Shown piece after piece: positions 25,867-37,910 of a stretch of DNA of 64,000 nucleotides. Under the pieces are notes generated by a model. That model was not told the origin of the DNA. It did not search any database and saw nothing but the letters and a program-made list of their open reading frames with translations. Each line of letters starts with the position of its first letter. Positions within the stretch are counted from its first letter, which is position 1. The stretch lies in contig CANTUZ010000011.1 of assembly GCA_947846985.1 (NCBI GenBank), positions 33,103,589-33,167,588 on the forward strand, in the 5' to 3' direction. Source of the DNA: Fratercula arctica (taxonomy: Eukaryota > Chordata > Aves > Charadriiformes > Alcidae). The translations under genes and the position numbers were made by a program.

Positions 25867-28800
25867 GTAAGAGGAGGTCGCAGCCTGCCCTTGCAAGCGA
25901 ACACCACACGAAACTTGCTGTAGTCCCTTCCTCTTTCTCCGACGTGATGGTTTCTTTTAAAACAAAAGCAGAACGAAAAGCCCCCTGCTCTGCTGGCCTG
26001 AAGCATCGGCTAGCACTTTCTGGAGCTGCTCCCTCTTTCCACCCATCGCAAGCCACAAGCGCTGGACAATGCAGAGTATCCCTACAGCCCCCTTCTCAGT
26101 GTCCCATGTGTCTTTTCTCTCTGGTCCTGGTTTTCCTATCTCCATCACTGGCTTACCAAATCCCCATCAATGTGCAGCCTTCCCGTGCGCTTTAAGGTCA
26201 ATCCAGAGGCAGTAAGAGCTGCAGGCTGGATGGAGCCATTGAAAGCTGGGATAGCATCAGCGTGACATCTTCTACCCAAGGAAAAAGCTAATCCCTGTCT
26301 CCCTAAAAATCAAACGAGTAAAGATAGGCTAGAATTCACATTCCTGATTTCCTACCCCATCACCCCAATTTAACTGTTTAGGGATACAGGTACAACATCA
26401 GGATAATGACGCCAGGGACTGAGAACCCATAACCACATCATTCCTTTGCGGCAATTGTCTGAGCATCAGTGCAATAAAAGCATGTTCAGTTCCGAGCCTT
26501 TTTAGCACAGTAAGAAATCCGCTGGCTTTATATTGACATTTTCTGAATACCCTGAAATATTCTGACACGATACCACTTTGACCATCTAATTAAAAGGAGC
26601 ACAGCCCCTGTTCAAAAGGACTGCAGTCATTATGAGAACCAGACACATATTAATTCAGCAAACAATCAAGCCTGCCAGCAGGGTGCATTAATCAGTGCTG
26701 GCGCTGGCTGGGCTTGGGTTTGATTTGATTTTCACAGAATCATAAAAATTAGAGGGACCATGCCCGGGCCATTCTCCATCAGCAAGGCAGAGGTAACTAT
26801 ACCAGGTATTTTTAAAACTCCCTGGTTTGAGAGTGACCGTATCCTGCCTAGTGATACTGGTTGGTTTAAAGGCTCACCCACCAGGATTGGCTTTGATCTC
26901 ACAAAATGTTATTCCAGCCTAGCCATGATGGACCAAAGCATCAAGAAATTCCTGCAATGGAGGTAGCGGAGAGGAACGGTGGCAGGCAGGGTACAGACCC
27001 CATGGCACCAGGCTCAGCTGAACTTCAAACTGGCAAGTACCAAGTGCATCATCACTTTGTACTCGAGTCCTGTGCCTGCCACCACCATATATCCACGTGC
27101 CATCAGATGCTGGCAGGAGGCAGCCCCATCGCAGCCACCCTGTATCTCCTGACCCCTCTCATTTTAGTTCTGTGCATCTCAGGCATCCATTTAAACCTGC
27201 TTTGGCTCTGATATCCCAAATATTTTTTAGCAAATATGTGAAACAAACTCTACTGCAAACAATAATCCATCATTGCCGGTTTCTTGTCTCTTGTCTCTTG
27301 AATCCACCAGTTTTGCTTCCTGCTACACGTTACTATAGGGTGAGGGAGGGGAGAGGGGAAGAGAGAAGGATCTAGGACTTGCTGCTGTCTCTGCTTTGCT
27401 TTTGGTTTTTCCCCTTAAGCACAGGGAGAAGCAACTCAAATCAGCAGCTTGTGCAACAAACCCCTTACCTTAGTCAACACCTCTGGGTACTAACAGGCTG
27501 ATTAAATCAAAGAGCAGTAACAAATCCACAGGCAACATTGCAAGCTGTGTCCCCAGCAAGACAAGGCAGGCTTTCCCTCTCTCAAGCCTTAGGAAAAGCA
27601 TCTCTGTGACATCTGAGTTCTTCCTGACTTGAAAAACCATCATGAAAGCTCTGGGGCCAATGCTATGGCTGCCTTTGCTGATGCTGCCATGAACTTCGTC
27701 CCACCATTAAGCAAAAAAAAGAAATGACAACAGGAAGCATTGTTAAATGTGGCACTGGAAGGATGCAAGCACTGGTCCCCAGCCATGTTGTGATCCACAG
27801 AGGTTTGCTGCATCTGGAAAGCGTTTCCCTCTCCTGCCTGCCAGTTCAGTTTCTCACGATGTGAGATACCACCTCAGAGTCCGCCACTCTGCCAAGGAAG
27901 CTCGATGGTCCACAGGGTTTGATGTCTCTGCTTTCAAACAACCTTAGCAAAAACCAACCTGCTGAGGATGAGGTTTGCATTAATAGCACGCGCCAACCTG
28001 CCACGCCGTGGGCACAGACATGGGGAGGTCCCCTCCTCACCTCAAAACAGACCTTCACCCACAGGAACACCAAACACCCCACATTTTACAATGAGACTTG
28101 TAAATACTCTCAGCCCATAGAGTTAAACAAGTATTAAAACCAGCCCATGAAAGTGGTCAGGCCCCACTCCTTCCCCGTGTGTGACAGCTACAAGGTCTTC
28201 AACTCCTTCTCCTCAAAAATACAACTTCAGTCAACAGCTTCTAGTTCTGTATTATCTTGCAAGGCCACTTACGTTCCAGCTGCTATTGCAGAAGATAGCC
28301 TGCGTAAATGCAGCCTCGACCACTTCTTAATATTCTGTGCTTCAGCGACACGAAACTCTCTGTAGTTGCAATAAAGTCTCCCAGAATTCAGCAGATTTTC
28401 AGCTTCCCAGCAGCTGCAGCTTTCTACCTCTCTGACAAGGACTCAGCGGGGCAGAGTCACTGCTTTTAGTGATTTAAGCCAGGAAGTTGATGGATATTAT
28501 GAAGGCAGATTCCTCTTGGCATGGAGGAGACGAGTTAGTCAAACCACTATCCCGGAAGGGCAGGAACCATCCCATGACCACATCTGGACTTGTTGCGCAT
28601 TCACCCATAGCCCTGCATGTCCATAAATACTCCCATGCTTCTAGAGGGACAGAAGCTGGTGGGAACATGGCCAGGGTTAGCTGCAGGAGGTAAATCTTAG
28701 TGTCTAAATTCAGGCATGGCAAAATTCAGTGTGTTAGACACCTGAAATTTTGTTTGGAGGACTTCTTTCATCTCTTTACCACATATTTATGCCTTGCCTG

Positions 28801-30938
28801 CATGTCCTTGCTATGTCTCCTTTCCTGTGATCCCACCCGTCACAGAACAGGGCTGGGAGCAGCCCTGATTCATCCGAGATGCTTCAGGTGGCTGAAGGGG
28901 AGCCAGACGCCTGCGCCATCGGCAAACGCTCTGGCTTCCAGGAGAAAAGGACATTTCATTTTGGCCTCCCGGCCCAAGCTCTCCATGTCAACAAGGGGAT
29001 CGCTAGCCCCCAGCTCTGAAGCAAAGCTGGGATGCAACAGGGAGGAAAGGAACTGCCAGGACAATTATTGCAGATCAATGACTACCCCTGCTGGTGGAAA
29101 AAAAATCGTCATTCTTTAAAATGCCCTCAATGCTGCTGAAGTCGCCACTGACATGATTAAAATTAGTAGCAGCAGGAGCCAACGCAAGTTCCCATTTCCA
29201 TACCCAACCCAGAAAGCTGCAGCACCTCAGTATAACGGGATTAGCAAAACTTTCAGCGCTGCAAGCCCCGGACACGGACAGCAAACGCCGTGCTCACCCC
29301 AGGCAGGCAGCCCAAGGTAAGCACCACAGTAAGGTGCTCCTGGCAACACCCTTAAAGCCTCGTGAAATCATTTGTGGACCAGGACTGGTTTGTGGACCAG
29401 GTCTCCCATTTAGGACTGAGAAGAGTTTTGGGGTTGCCGGGCTGGCAGTGGTTACACCTCATCTGTTTTTTATCCACAGGGGCTTGGGCGTGGAGAGCAA
29501 GCCGGAGCTGCAGCGGGTACTCGAGCACCGACGGCGAAACCAGCTCATCAGACAGAAGAAGGAAGAGGAAGAGGCAAAGAAACTGCAGTCTCCTTTCGAA
29601 AAAGAGCTACTAAAGAGGCACCAGAGGCTGGATCAGGTAGAACTGAGTTTTCGGTCATCCCTGGGTTATCCAGACCAACCTCCATGAGGCACAGGGAAGA
29701 TGGGCAGGCTGAGGTTCAGCCCAAGGTATCGCGTTGCTACCCCCTATAAAACAGGAGCCACAGCACATCCTTCACTGCTGCCCCAGGCAGCTGCAGCACC
29801 CTCATCCTCACAGTGGGATTCACCTTGTTTGTACCACCTCACCCAGGACTCCTCCATGCACCACTGGCCCCGGGTCTCCTCCGGGTCCCATGTGGTGTCC
29901 TTGGGGTGTGCTTTCCAGTTCAAAGCACCCCAAATAGCATGGGGGCTGTTGCAGCATCCACCACAGGGGTGCTCAGGACCCTGGGGTGCAGGGTGAGAGA
30001 CTGCAGAAGTGCCGGAAGGTGCAAACCCTGCTGCAATCACACCCAAGCTGCTTTTGGGAGCAGTTCCTGGCATGTATTCTGGACAAAAACACACCTGGGG
30101 AGAGCAATATTCTGCATGGGCACTCGTCAGCAGCACAGCCATGCCCTGGGTGCTCTGCACCTCTTGCACAAACCAGTGCAAGCAGCAAGCAGGCTTGCTG
30201 CCACCAAAAAGAAAGTCTTTCGCTGTCCTACTGGCCAGTATTTGCACTGCAAATGGATGAAACTGGTTTATTTAATTAATGACACAACAGCTCCCTTGCA
30301 ACAATATCAGCCAAGCCGATATCACTTGAAAATCAAAGCTCAGCACCCTCAGAGAAGAACCAGGATATGAAACAAGGTGGTTTAGGGACAGAGCCATAAA
30401 GACTTTGCATATAAAAGTGAGGCAGTACAATGACTTACCCCCCCCCCCCCCCGTAGACAATAACCTAATCCTGAGAGCTTTTCCCAGGCTCACGGGCCTC
30501 CTTTGCTGGGAAGGATTCAAACCTCCTCCTCCCTCCTCCACGCCAGGTCTGAAGTGAAGCACTCCCCTGCTTTTCTGCCGGAGATGGCCCTCCCTGGAGG
30601 AAAAAAAATAAATTAGTATTTCAGTTGGCCAGAAAAAGAGACTTGGAGTGAACATGGCTCTAGTGTAACGCTTTGGAAAAAGAGAGCACCAACACATGCA
30701 TGACACACTCATTCAGCTTTGGGTAATGATAACTGGACACCCAGCAATAATGAAGCCCATCGTTTTAATGTAGCCAATGCACTTCTGTCCTTTAGCACAC
30801 ACAGGTAACCATGACTCTTCTTTCTTACAGTTGGAGAAAGAGCAGGAGAAGCAGGAAGACCATGCACCAGAATTCATTAAAGTCAAGGAAAACCTGAGAA
30901 GAACATCGATGGTGACCGGGGACGAGAAAGCAGCGTAG
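25697..30938 (+). CDS. FAM107A: FAM107A (DRR1/TU3A), actin-associated stress-response protein; three coding exons
   Basis: Join 25697-25866, 29480-29636, 30831-30938 gives 144 aa, the same length as the human protein. Family knowledge: FAM107A binds and bundles F-actin, also enters the nucleus, is induced by glucocorticoid and stress in brain, and slows cell growth. The sequence shows the conserved N-terminal family block (residues about 1-75) with [20 protein letters not shown] and HRELLMNH, a charged helical or coiled-coil stretch (about 66-115) rich in E, K, R and Q, and the conserved C-terminal [10 protein letters not shown]. Both introns have GT-AG ends and keep phase (codon 57 is split as AG|G). 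The ATG has a weak context (T at -3) and lies five bases after the acceptor, so transcripts from another promoter could extend the N-terminus. ACOX2 follows on the same strand, as in human. FAM107B is less likely, because the N-terminus starts MYTEIQRER as in FAM107A. Confidence 0.95.
29480..29636 (+). CDS. FAM107A: FAM107A coding exon 2 (residues 57-109)
   Basis: The acceptor is TTTTTATCCACAG. The exon completes Arg57, then reads [19 protein letters not shown] and a Lys/Glu-rich helix to LDQ, matching the central part of FAM107A. The donor is CAG|GTAGAA. Confidence 0.95.
30438..30452 (+). repeat. poly(C) run, 15 bases
   Basis: An uninterrupted C run in intron 2 of FAM107A, about 380 bases before the last coding exon. 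Such runs are prone to sequencing error and length change. Confidence 0.9.
30831..30938 (+). CDS. FAM107A: FAM107A coding exon 3 (residues 110-144) and stop
   Basis: The acceptor is TTTCTTACAG. The exon encodes [20 protein letters not shown], then [15 protein letters not shown] and TAG. The [10 protein letters not shown] core is family-typical. The last dozen residues differ from human, as this tail does between species. Confidence 0.93.
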   Translation: MEKEQEKQEDHAPEFIKVKENLRRTSMVTGDEKAA

Positions 30939-33900
30939 CTTCTGCCAAAAGTCACCAGGGAGCCTACCAAGGCCGGCGCTAACACATACACGCTGACATC
31001 TCTGTACATGGTGGACATTTCACAGCCGCATCATTGGGGCTACTTACAGTCATTAACACTTGCTCCAGTAGAAGGCTCAAAAAAGGTTTTCCCAGCCCAG
31101 GAAGGTATCACTGTGGAAAAGGTGCAGTATTCACTGAAGTACTCACACGAGGAGATGCAGAGAGAAATGATGTTATTTTTTTCCCCCCAGATTGTGGGTA
31201 CACGCTAACCTCCAGCTAACTCTTGGTTAACCCTTGAGACACAGCACCATTTAAGCCAGGGAAGTCTGTGGAGGGATGGTCTGGGGGACCCCTGCTTCTT
31301 CCTGGAGGTAGGCTCGCCCAGCACGGGGTGGCAGGAGAGCGGCTGCAGCTCTGGGGAACCTCCTGGAAACCTGGCGTGGTAACTAAAAGGGACAATGTGC
31401 ATATTACTGAGAACAGCCCAGGTGACCGTAATGGCTTTCCTAAGGGTCCCTGCTATTGCACCAGTGTGAGAGTGAAGCCCAGCTGAGGCGGTGTGTCCCA
31501 GCAGCACACCCATACTATTAAAAAACCAACCTCTGTGTGCCCACACCAATACAGCACAGGCAGGTGCAAAACTGTTCTTCACAAGGACCTTTAAACTGCA
31601 TTCAAAACCTGTTTAAAAATAGCTATTTAGGCAGTTTCGTGCTCAGGCAGAAGACACGTTGGACTATACCATCAATGCCCCAAGCAGGAGGCAAATGCTC
31701 CCTGCAGAAAGCAAAGGCTGGGTGTTTCCAGCTGGGTGTTCGTGGAAGCGTGCAGTGACCAGGCAGCAGATCCCTGTGGATGCAGCAGACAGACAAACTG
31801 CTTCTTGCCCTTGGACCACTGAATGCCGGCCCCTCACCCAGCAGCTGGACATGTGCTACCACAAAGACCCACGAAAACATCTTGCTGTTGAGAGGTGGTA
31901 ATGTGATAATGTCCTACCGGTGCGAGGCTGCTGCCCTGTTCGCCCCGCACACAGCTGACACCTGTAGGCACCAGGGGCTATGGGGCACGTAGGTAGCGAT
32001 GCAAAACTAGTTGTCAGTGCTTCTCATCCCCTTTTCCAGAGGTCAGAGCTGCCTCATTTCAGCTGCCACCCTGCAAAGCTAAAAATCTTCTTGCTGCTGG
32101 TGTAGCAAAGCAGCACCACGTGCACTTGCACCAGGTATGGACAGAGCGTACCACATTAATGGGGCACGCACAGGCGTCCACATCTAGAGCTAAAATGGCA
32201 CCTTCGGGAAGATCTCAGCTTCTTGCTTCTCACATCAGCCCTGATACAAAACCTAAACAGCATAACTCACTGACTGCCTTTGAACACTGGCTCTTGAATG
32301 GCAAGCCTGAATGGACCTGGTCAGCTGGGAAGGGAATACCTGGTTAAGCAATATTTACTATCCACATCTTCAGTTGATCCATGCATAAATTAAGGGAAAC
32401 AGGGCATTTATCACACACATATTTATTAAAAAGTCACTAATCCATTCCCTAAACTCCCTGGCCCAGTGGGGTGTTTCATTTCAGAGGGCTGTTGCTCAAC
32501 CTGGCAGCTTGAGTAAAACATCTGAGCCACATCACCTCTGCTGGGCCGTGATACAGGTACGGGGCTTCCGTGGGACATTGGACTATAAAACCCCTCAATT
32601 CAGTTCCAGCCCTTGAGAGCCCCATCTCATGGCACTACTCTGTGGTAGTTTTTAAGCCCCCTGCTCATCATGCTTATTCTAAACAAGTTTCTAATTCAGA
32701 AATCCAGTGCATATGGTCACTATGGGTCAAGCAAGATCTGAAAGGATCTATTATGTCCTTTCCAACTGTGACACTTTTCATATAGGTTATGATTAAAACC
32801 ATAAGGAAGAAGCAGCATCGACCATTTTTTCAGGGCGGAAAGAAAGCCAAATTTCTCCAAGAAGAAAAGAGGTGTTGCTAAAGGCGTTTGTGCACAGCTG
32901 TAAAGAATGCTGTATGATACTCCATAGATAACTCGGGCTTAAATAACAAGCCAGAAGTACTGTGCTGGGGTTTTGTGAGGGGTTATGGCACAGATTAAGT
33001 AACCTTGATCAAAGAGCTCAAAAAAATTCAGCAAATTAATTTGTAATTTTGCCACAGATGGAAGCGCACTCCAGGAGAGGCAATCTGTCGCTCCATATGC
33101 ACCAGTGATATCAGTGTTATCAGCTCACCCGGGCTGGGATGGGGGCATTTATGCAAGTCCTTGGGTGGGAGCCATGCGGTAAGGCCTGGGAAAGCCGAGT
33201 GCTCAAATCAGCAATGAAAAGCTTGAAAATGTTTTGCTGCGGTCTTCTTGGAGTATGCAAATATCATCTGGGGGAAAAAAAAATAATAAATCAAAGTGTC
33301 TCCCTTTGATGTGGTGTCCACCAGGCACAGAGCGGGGCTGCAAACCAACGCAGTCCGGGATTGCTCAGGGGTGTCTGGGTCATTTTCAGCGGGTGTCCAG
33401 AAGGGAATGGGAGGGCTGGGTTACACTGCCCTGACTCAGGCTGAGCTATCAGGGCCATGAGAAACCCTTCCAGCGGTGGAGAGCCAGCAGAAAGCCCTGA
33501 CCCGACTGCCCACAGCCTGTGAGCCAGGACCCAGCCGCAAGTCCACACACCGATCCACCCAACCGGCCACCAGCCGCTGGCACTGGGAGCTCCCGCAGGG
33601 CCAGGCCGGGCGGCAGCAGCCCCATGGCACACAGCGGGACACACGGCGCTTCATCCCTGGCGAGAGCTGCAGGCTCCAGCCCTCCGCGACGGCACGTGGG
33701 AAACGATGCTTTTGCTGTGCAAGTCTTGGCTTAAAAACTCACAGCGTTTTCCAACACAGCTCTTCTCACCCCTGCGAACCGATAACCGCATCCCTGGCTG
33801 GGCTCAGAGCCTCCACAACCTTCACGGATGCTCTTGTGGTGCGGCAGCGTACAGGTGGCACCTGAAAAAACGGCAGTGTAGACAGCACCAGGAAGATTTG

Positions 33901-33962
33901 GGGGTATCTTTGTGTCTCTCCTTCTTTTAAGTGAATTCCTATGTCCCTAAAACACATTCCTG

Positions 33963-33968
33963 AATAAA
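33963..33968 (+). terminator. FAM107A: Proximal AATAAA signal of FAM107A
   Basis: AATAAA lies in an AT-rich context about 3.0 kb after the stop codon, followed by T-rich sequence at 34,018-34,023. It may give a slightly shorter transcript. Confidence 0.4.
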
Positions 33969-34153
33969 CCTGTTTTATCCAGAAGATGCAGATTATCAGA
34001 GTATCGAAGGAAGACAATTTTTTGCACTGTGTATATTGCCTATGTGGTATATAGTCTATATCCTGTGTTGGTGTTTATACATTTATATAAAAATATATGT
34101 CATGCAACTCTACTTAATTAACTCACTCTGTTTAATGTGGACACTTTTGAAGA

Positions 34154-34159
34154 AATAAA
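34154..34159 (+). terminator. FAM107A: Main candidate AATAAA signal of FAM107A
   Basis: AATAAA is followed by a TTGTATATTTTACTCTTTT stretch that can act as the downstream U/GU-rich element. It is the last signal before the sequence returns to ordinary composition, except for another AATAAA at 34,237. Confidence 0.5.
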
Positions 34160-34242
34160 CTAAAAGATGATTGTATATTTTACTCTTTTCCACAAGGAAC
34201 TGAAAAGGCTCTGAGGATGCAAGCAGACGACAGCCAAATAAA

Positions 34243-36040
34243 CAGAATGAACCTAAAAATCCGTGAAGTCTGACAGCAGCTCCTTTGTTAGTCCTGTGTT
34301 AACTTACTCATCAATGAGCTGTTTTCATCATCCGCACCCAATGCTGCATCCATTGCTTACCCCCAGACTTCATCACAATTTGCTGAAAGTTTAAGGGCAC
34401 ACAAATTGTGGAATCGGGCATTGTACACTGAAACTTCCCATACGTTTGATTTCTAACTGGCCATGGATGCCCACCTGCCCGGCAGGGTAAGACCCACAAG
34501 GCCAAGGAAACACGTTGCCCTTGGATTTAATTTAAAAACTTGGGTTTGAGCTGAAAGGTAATCCTCACACTAGCAAGCTCACTTCATTATTTTTTAAACA
34601 TTTTTAAAGTGTTTTAGCAGCAACCAAAGATGACAGATTAAATAGATAAGAAAAAGAGAGGGTGCTTCACACGTGCGGGTCACACACATCACGCTCCCCA
34701 CAAGCCAGGACTAAAACTGAATGCAGCAAAGCGAAGGAAAAGGACTTCTCTGTCTCTTTAGCGATATCTTTAATGGCAGAGACGCCAACTCCCCGCTCAG
34801 AAGAAGGCAGAGATGGTGCTTGGATGCGTTTCTCTGACACCAGGTATCTGCTGGGGCTGCCACACTGGGAGGCACACAGCATTCCCGACCCTCCGGCACT
34901 GGTGTGGGCAGTCAGTTCATCATCAGGGATGAGGGCTCATTGACTAAACCTGTTCTTTGGGTCAGGTTTCCAAAACATCCTTACGCTCATAATAATAGCT
35001 GACATGTTCGCCTACATGCATGGGTTGCGTACTTAATTTTCCGGCACAAACCACACAAAGGGAAATGTCTTCCCTGGAGACTGTGGCCTTTGGTGAGACA
35101 CGAGACCCAAGCAGGACTTTGTAACGTGCTTTACCAACCCCTCCCAGCCCCAGCCGGCGAGGTTTCGATGGGCTGTGCCCCAAGACTGCTTACACTAATC
35201 ACACACCCCCTTTCACGCACGGATGCCAAAGGCAGTCTTTCATAGCATGACAGTTCTCTTCTATGGAAGACAGTAAGAAACAATCACTTCTGTTCTTTAA
35301 AGATAACGCTACCTTTTAGCTATGCACAAACCGCTCCATTGCCTGGATTTTTCTTACCGCCAGAGTTTTCAATACCAGCTTTGCAATTTATCCAGCTCAC
35401 GCTGAGATCTTTTCCATGCACTCACTCCTGAAGTGCCCCTAGATATTTCGCTGCAGTGGAATTTCCTATCAGACAACCCTTATATTTTACTGCCTAATTC
35501 ACTTCTCGTTACTGCCTCAGAAATGGCAAATTCTATTTTTCTTCCCCAAGCTAGTGGTATCCTCAGAAGGGCCCTGGCTGAACACCCCTTCTCAGGAACG
35601 CTCCTCTGCCTGTCCTAGGTATTTCTGTATATTTCGATCATTTCCCCAAATTACGTAGAACTATCACAGACTGACCAGTTTTGTGTGGATTAAAGCATCG
35701 TGTGAAACCTGGGAGTCAGACATGGTATCAGAGATAGGCAGGCTTGTGGAAAAGGGGAAAAATGCAAAATTATCAGCAATGTAATAATCATCGTGTGTTC
35801 CAACTCGCCACGACCAGGCGCTCTTGGGGATTTTGTTGGTTCCCAGGATATTCTGTGAGCTCCCTGGGCACCCCGCCGGCACTGATATAGCCGGGGGGGC
35901 GGCAAGTTGCCAGCTCCTGCCCACTGGACACCAGGACAGACTGCAGTGGGGGCAGATTCACAATTGCCAGAGACGAAGGCACCACATAACCCACGGCAAC
36001 GTCCCTCTGACCCCCAGCACGACCCAGCCTGCGAGGCACA
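34243..36040. other. Intergenic region between FAM107A and the 49-bp minisatellite
   Basis: Mixed-composition DNA with no supported exon, RNA gene or recognisable transposon. The short open frames match nothing I know. Confidence 0.5.
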
Positions 36041-37227
36041 TCCCCGGTCTCCTGGCTACCACCCCAAACCATGGGAAGAGCTGAGGGAACGTCCCCAGTC
36101 TCCCAGCTGGCACCCCAAACTGGGAAGAGCTGAGGGAACGTCCCCAGTCTCCCAGCTGGCACCCCAAACTGGGAAGAGCTGAGGGAACGTCCCCAGTCTC
36201 CCAGCTGGTACCCCAAACTGGGAAGAGCTGAGGGAACGTCCCCAGTCTCCCGGCTGGCACCCCAAACTGGGAAGAGCTGAGGGAACGTCCCCAGTCTCCC
36301 GGCTGGCACCCCAAACTGCGGGAAGAGCTGAGGGAACGTCCCCAGTCTCCCGGCTGGCACCCCAAACTGCGGGAAGAGCTGAGGGAACGTCCCCAGTCTC
36401 CCGGCTGGCACCCCAAACTGGGAAGAGCTGAGGGAACGTCCCCAGTCTCCCGGCTGGCACCCCAAACTGGGAAGAGCTGAGGGAACGTCCCCAGTCTCCC
36501 GGCTGGCACCCCAAACCACGGGAAGAGCTGAGGGAACGTCCCCAGTCTCCCGGCTGGCACCCCAAACTGGGAAGAGCTGAGGGAACGTCCCCAGTCTCCC
36601 GGCTGGCACCCCAAACTGGGAAGAACTGAGGGAACGTCCCCAGTCTCCCGGCTGGCACCCCAAACTGGGAAGAGCTGAGGGAACGTCCCCAGTCTCCCGG
36701 CTGGCACCCCAAACTGGGAAGAGCTGAGGGAACGTCCCCAGTCTCCCAGCTGGCACCCCAAACTGGGAAGAGCTGAGGGAACGTCCCCAGTCTCCCGGCT
36801 GGCACCCCAAACTGGGAAGAGCTGAGGGAACGTCCCCAGTCTCCCGGCTGGCACCCCAAACTGGGAAGAGCTGAGGGAACGTCCCCAGTCTCCCGGCTGG
36901 CACCCCAAACTGGGAAGAGCTGAGGGAACGTCCCCAGTCTCCCGGCTGGCACCCCAAACTGGGAAGAGCTGAGGGAACGTCCCCAGTCTCCCGGCTGGCA
37001 CCCCAAACCACGGGAAGAGCTGAGGGAACGTCCCCAGTCTCCCGGCTGGCACCCCAAACTGGGAAGAGCTGAGGGAACGTCCCCAGTCTCCCGGCTGGCA
37101 CCCCAAACTGGGAAGAGCTGAGGGAACGTCCCCAGTCTCCCGGCTGGCACCCCAAACTGGGAAGAGCTGAGGGAACGTCCCCGGTCTCCCGGCTGGCACC
37201 CCAGATGGCAGGAAGAGCCGAGGGCAG
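36041..37227 (+). repeat. 49-bp minisatellite, about 23-24 copies
   Basis: Head-to-tail copies of a 49-bp unit containing GGGAAGAGCTGAGGGAACGT, then CCCCAGTCTCCCGGCTGGCA and CCCCAAACT. Variants include CCAGCTGG for CCGGCTGG and a two-base insertion near the unit junction (ACTGCGGG or ACCACGGG, giving 51 bases). Copies are very similar, so the array is young or homogenised. It lies between the FAM107A 3' end and the ACOX2 CpG island. The long minus-strand open frames over it are by-products of a stop-free repeat. Confidence 0.95.
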
Positions 37228-37345
37228 TGCCGTACCGGAGCCAAGCGTGCAGTAACTGAGCTGGGAAAACCTCGAGCGAGTCACATCCATGGGCAAGGGG
37301 CGATGAGAGCCCATGGGGTGCTCTGCTCTGTCCTAAACAGGCTCC

Positions 37346-37557
37346 AAAAAAAAAAAAAAAAAAACAAAATAAAAAAAATAAAAAAATAAAAAAAAAAATT
37401 AAAAAAAAATTAAAAATACTGGGAGAAGGGCAGGGTGTCACTTTGGTGACAGAGCTGGAAGTGCAGCCTCCAACGCACAAACAGCCCGAAGTGAGATCAG
37501 AAAAATGTCTCTTTTTTTTTTTTTTTTGGTCTTTTTTTTTTTTTTTTTTTTTTTTTT
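37346..37557. repeat. A-rich tract followed by T-rich tract
   Basis: Positions 37,346-37,417 are almost pure A with scattered T and one C. Positions 37,512-37,527 and 37,532-37,557 are pure T, broken by GGTC. The two parts are complementary, about 95 bases apart, and sit right at the edge of the ACOX2 CpG island. Confidence 0.85.
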
Positions 37558-37589
37558 CCCCCTGTAAAACACAGAGGCTCCAGCCCTTT

Positions 37590-37910
37590 TGGCAGCGGGA
37601 GCTGCGGGATTTTAGGCCTCGCAGCGTCCCGGGCCGCTGCCGGCAGAGGTCAGCCCCGTCTCGCCGCCGCGCACACGCAGAAGCACCCACGGCCGCCTCG
37701 AGCTCCGTCGGCCACGGGGACAAGGTCCCGGCCGCGGGGACACCGGCAGCGTGGCCCGGGCAGGCGGGCAGCGGGCAGGCGGCTCCCCGAAGGACGCGAG
37801 GGACGAGGTACGTGGGGGTTTGGTTTGAACGTCGCGGAGACAGACAGGGATTTTTCTTAGGCGGCCTCAGGGGAGAGGGAGCCGGCGGCTGAGCCGTGCC
37901 GGGGCTCCGG
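37590..37910 (+). promoter_or_regulatory. ACOX2: CpG island, probable ACOX2 promoter
   Basis: Very dense CpG (for example CTCGCCGCCGCGCACACGC at about 37,660) in a GC-rich block of about 320 bases, with no clear TATA box. It lies 1 kb before the ACOX2 start codon on the same strand and contains a splice donor, GACGAG|GTACGT at 37,807/37,808. A CpG-island promoter with an untranslated first exon fits the human gene. Confidence 0.65.
37620..37807 (+). other. ACOX2: Candidate untranslated exon 1 of ACOX2
   Basis: The right border is set by the donor GAG|GTACGT. The left border (transcription start) cannot be read from sequence and is approximate. Splicing to the acceptor before 38,867 would remove a 1.06-kb first intron. 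Confidence 0.4.

Larger units (their letters stand above)
30939..34180 (+). other. FAM107A: FAM107A 3' untranslated region
   Basis: About 3.2 kb without a supported exon runs from the TAG to the second of two polyadenylation signals. The last 250 bases become strongly AT-rich (repeated TATAT, ATTTATATAAAAATATAT), as vertebrate 3' UTR ends often do. Human FAM107A mRNA also has a long 3' UTR. The exact end is inferred. A stretch at 32,725-32,790 (TGTCCTTTCCAACTGTGAC) resembles the 3' tail of a CR1 LINE. Confidence 0.6.

Noticed and set aside
26735..26960. CR1 LINE 3' end suggested by CACAGAATCATAAAAATTAG
   Set aside because: Only about 20 bases resemble the CR1 tail, and the rest of the sequence does not follow. 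Too weak to annotate.
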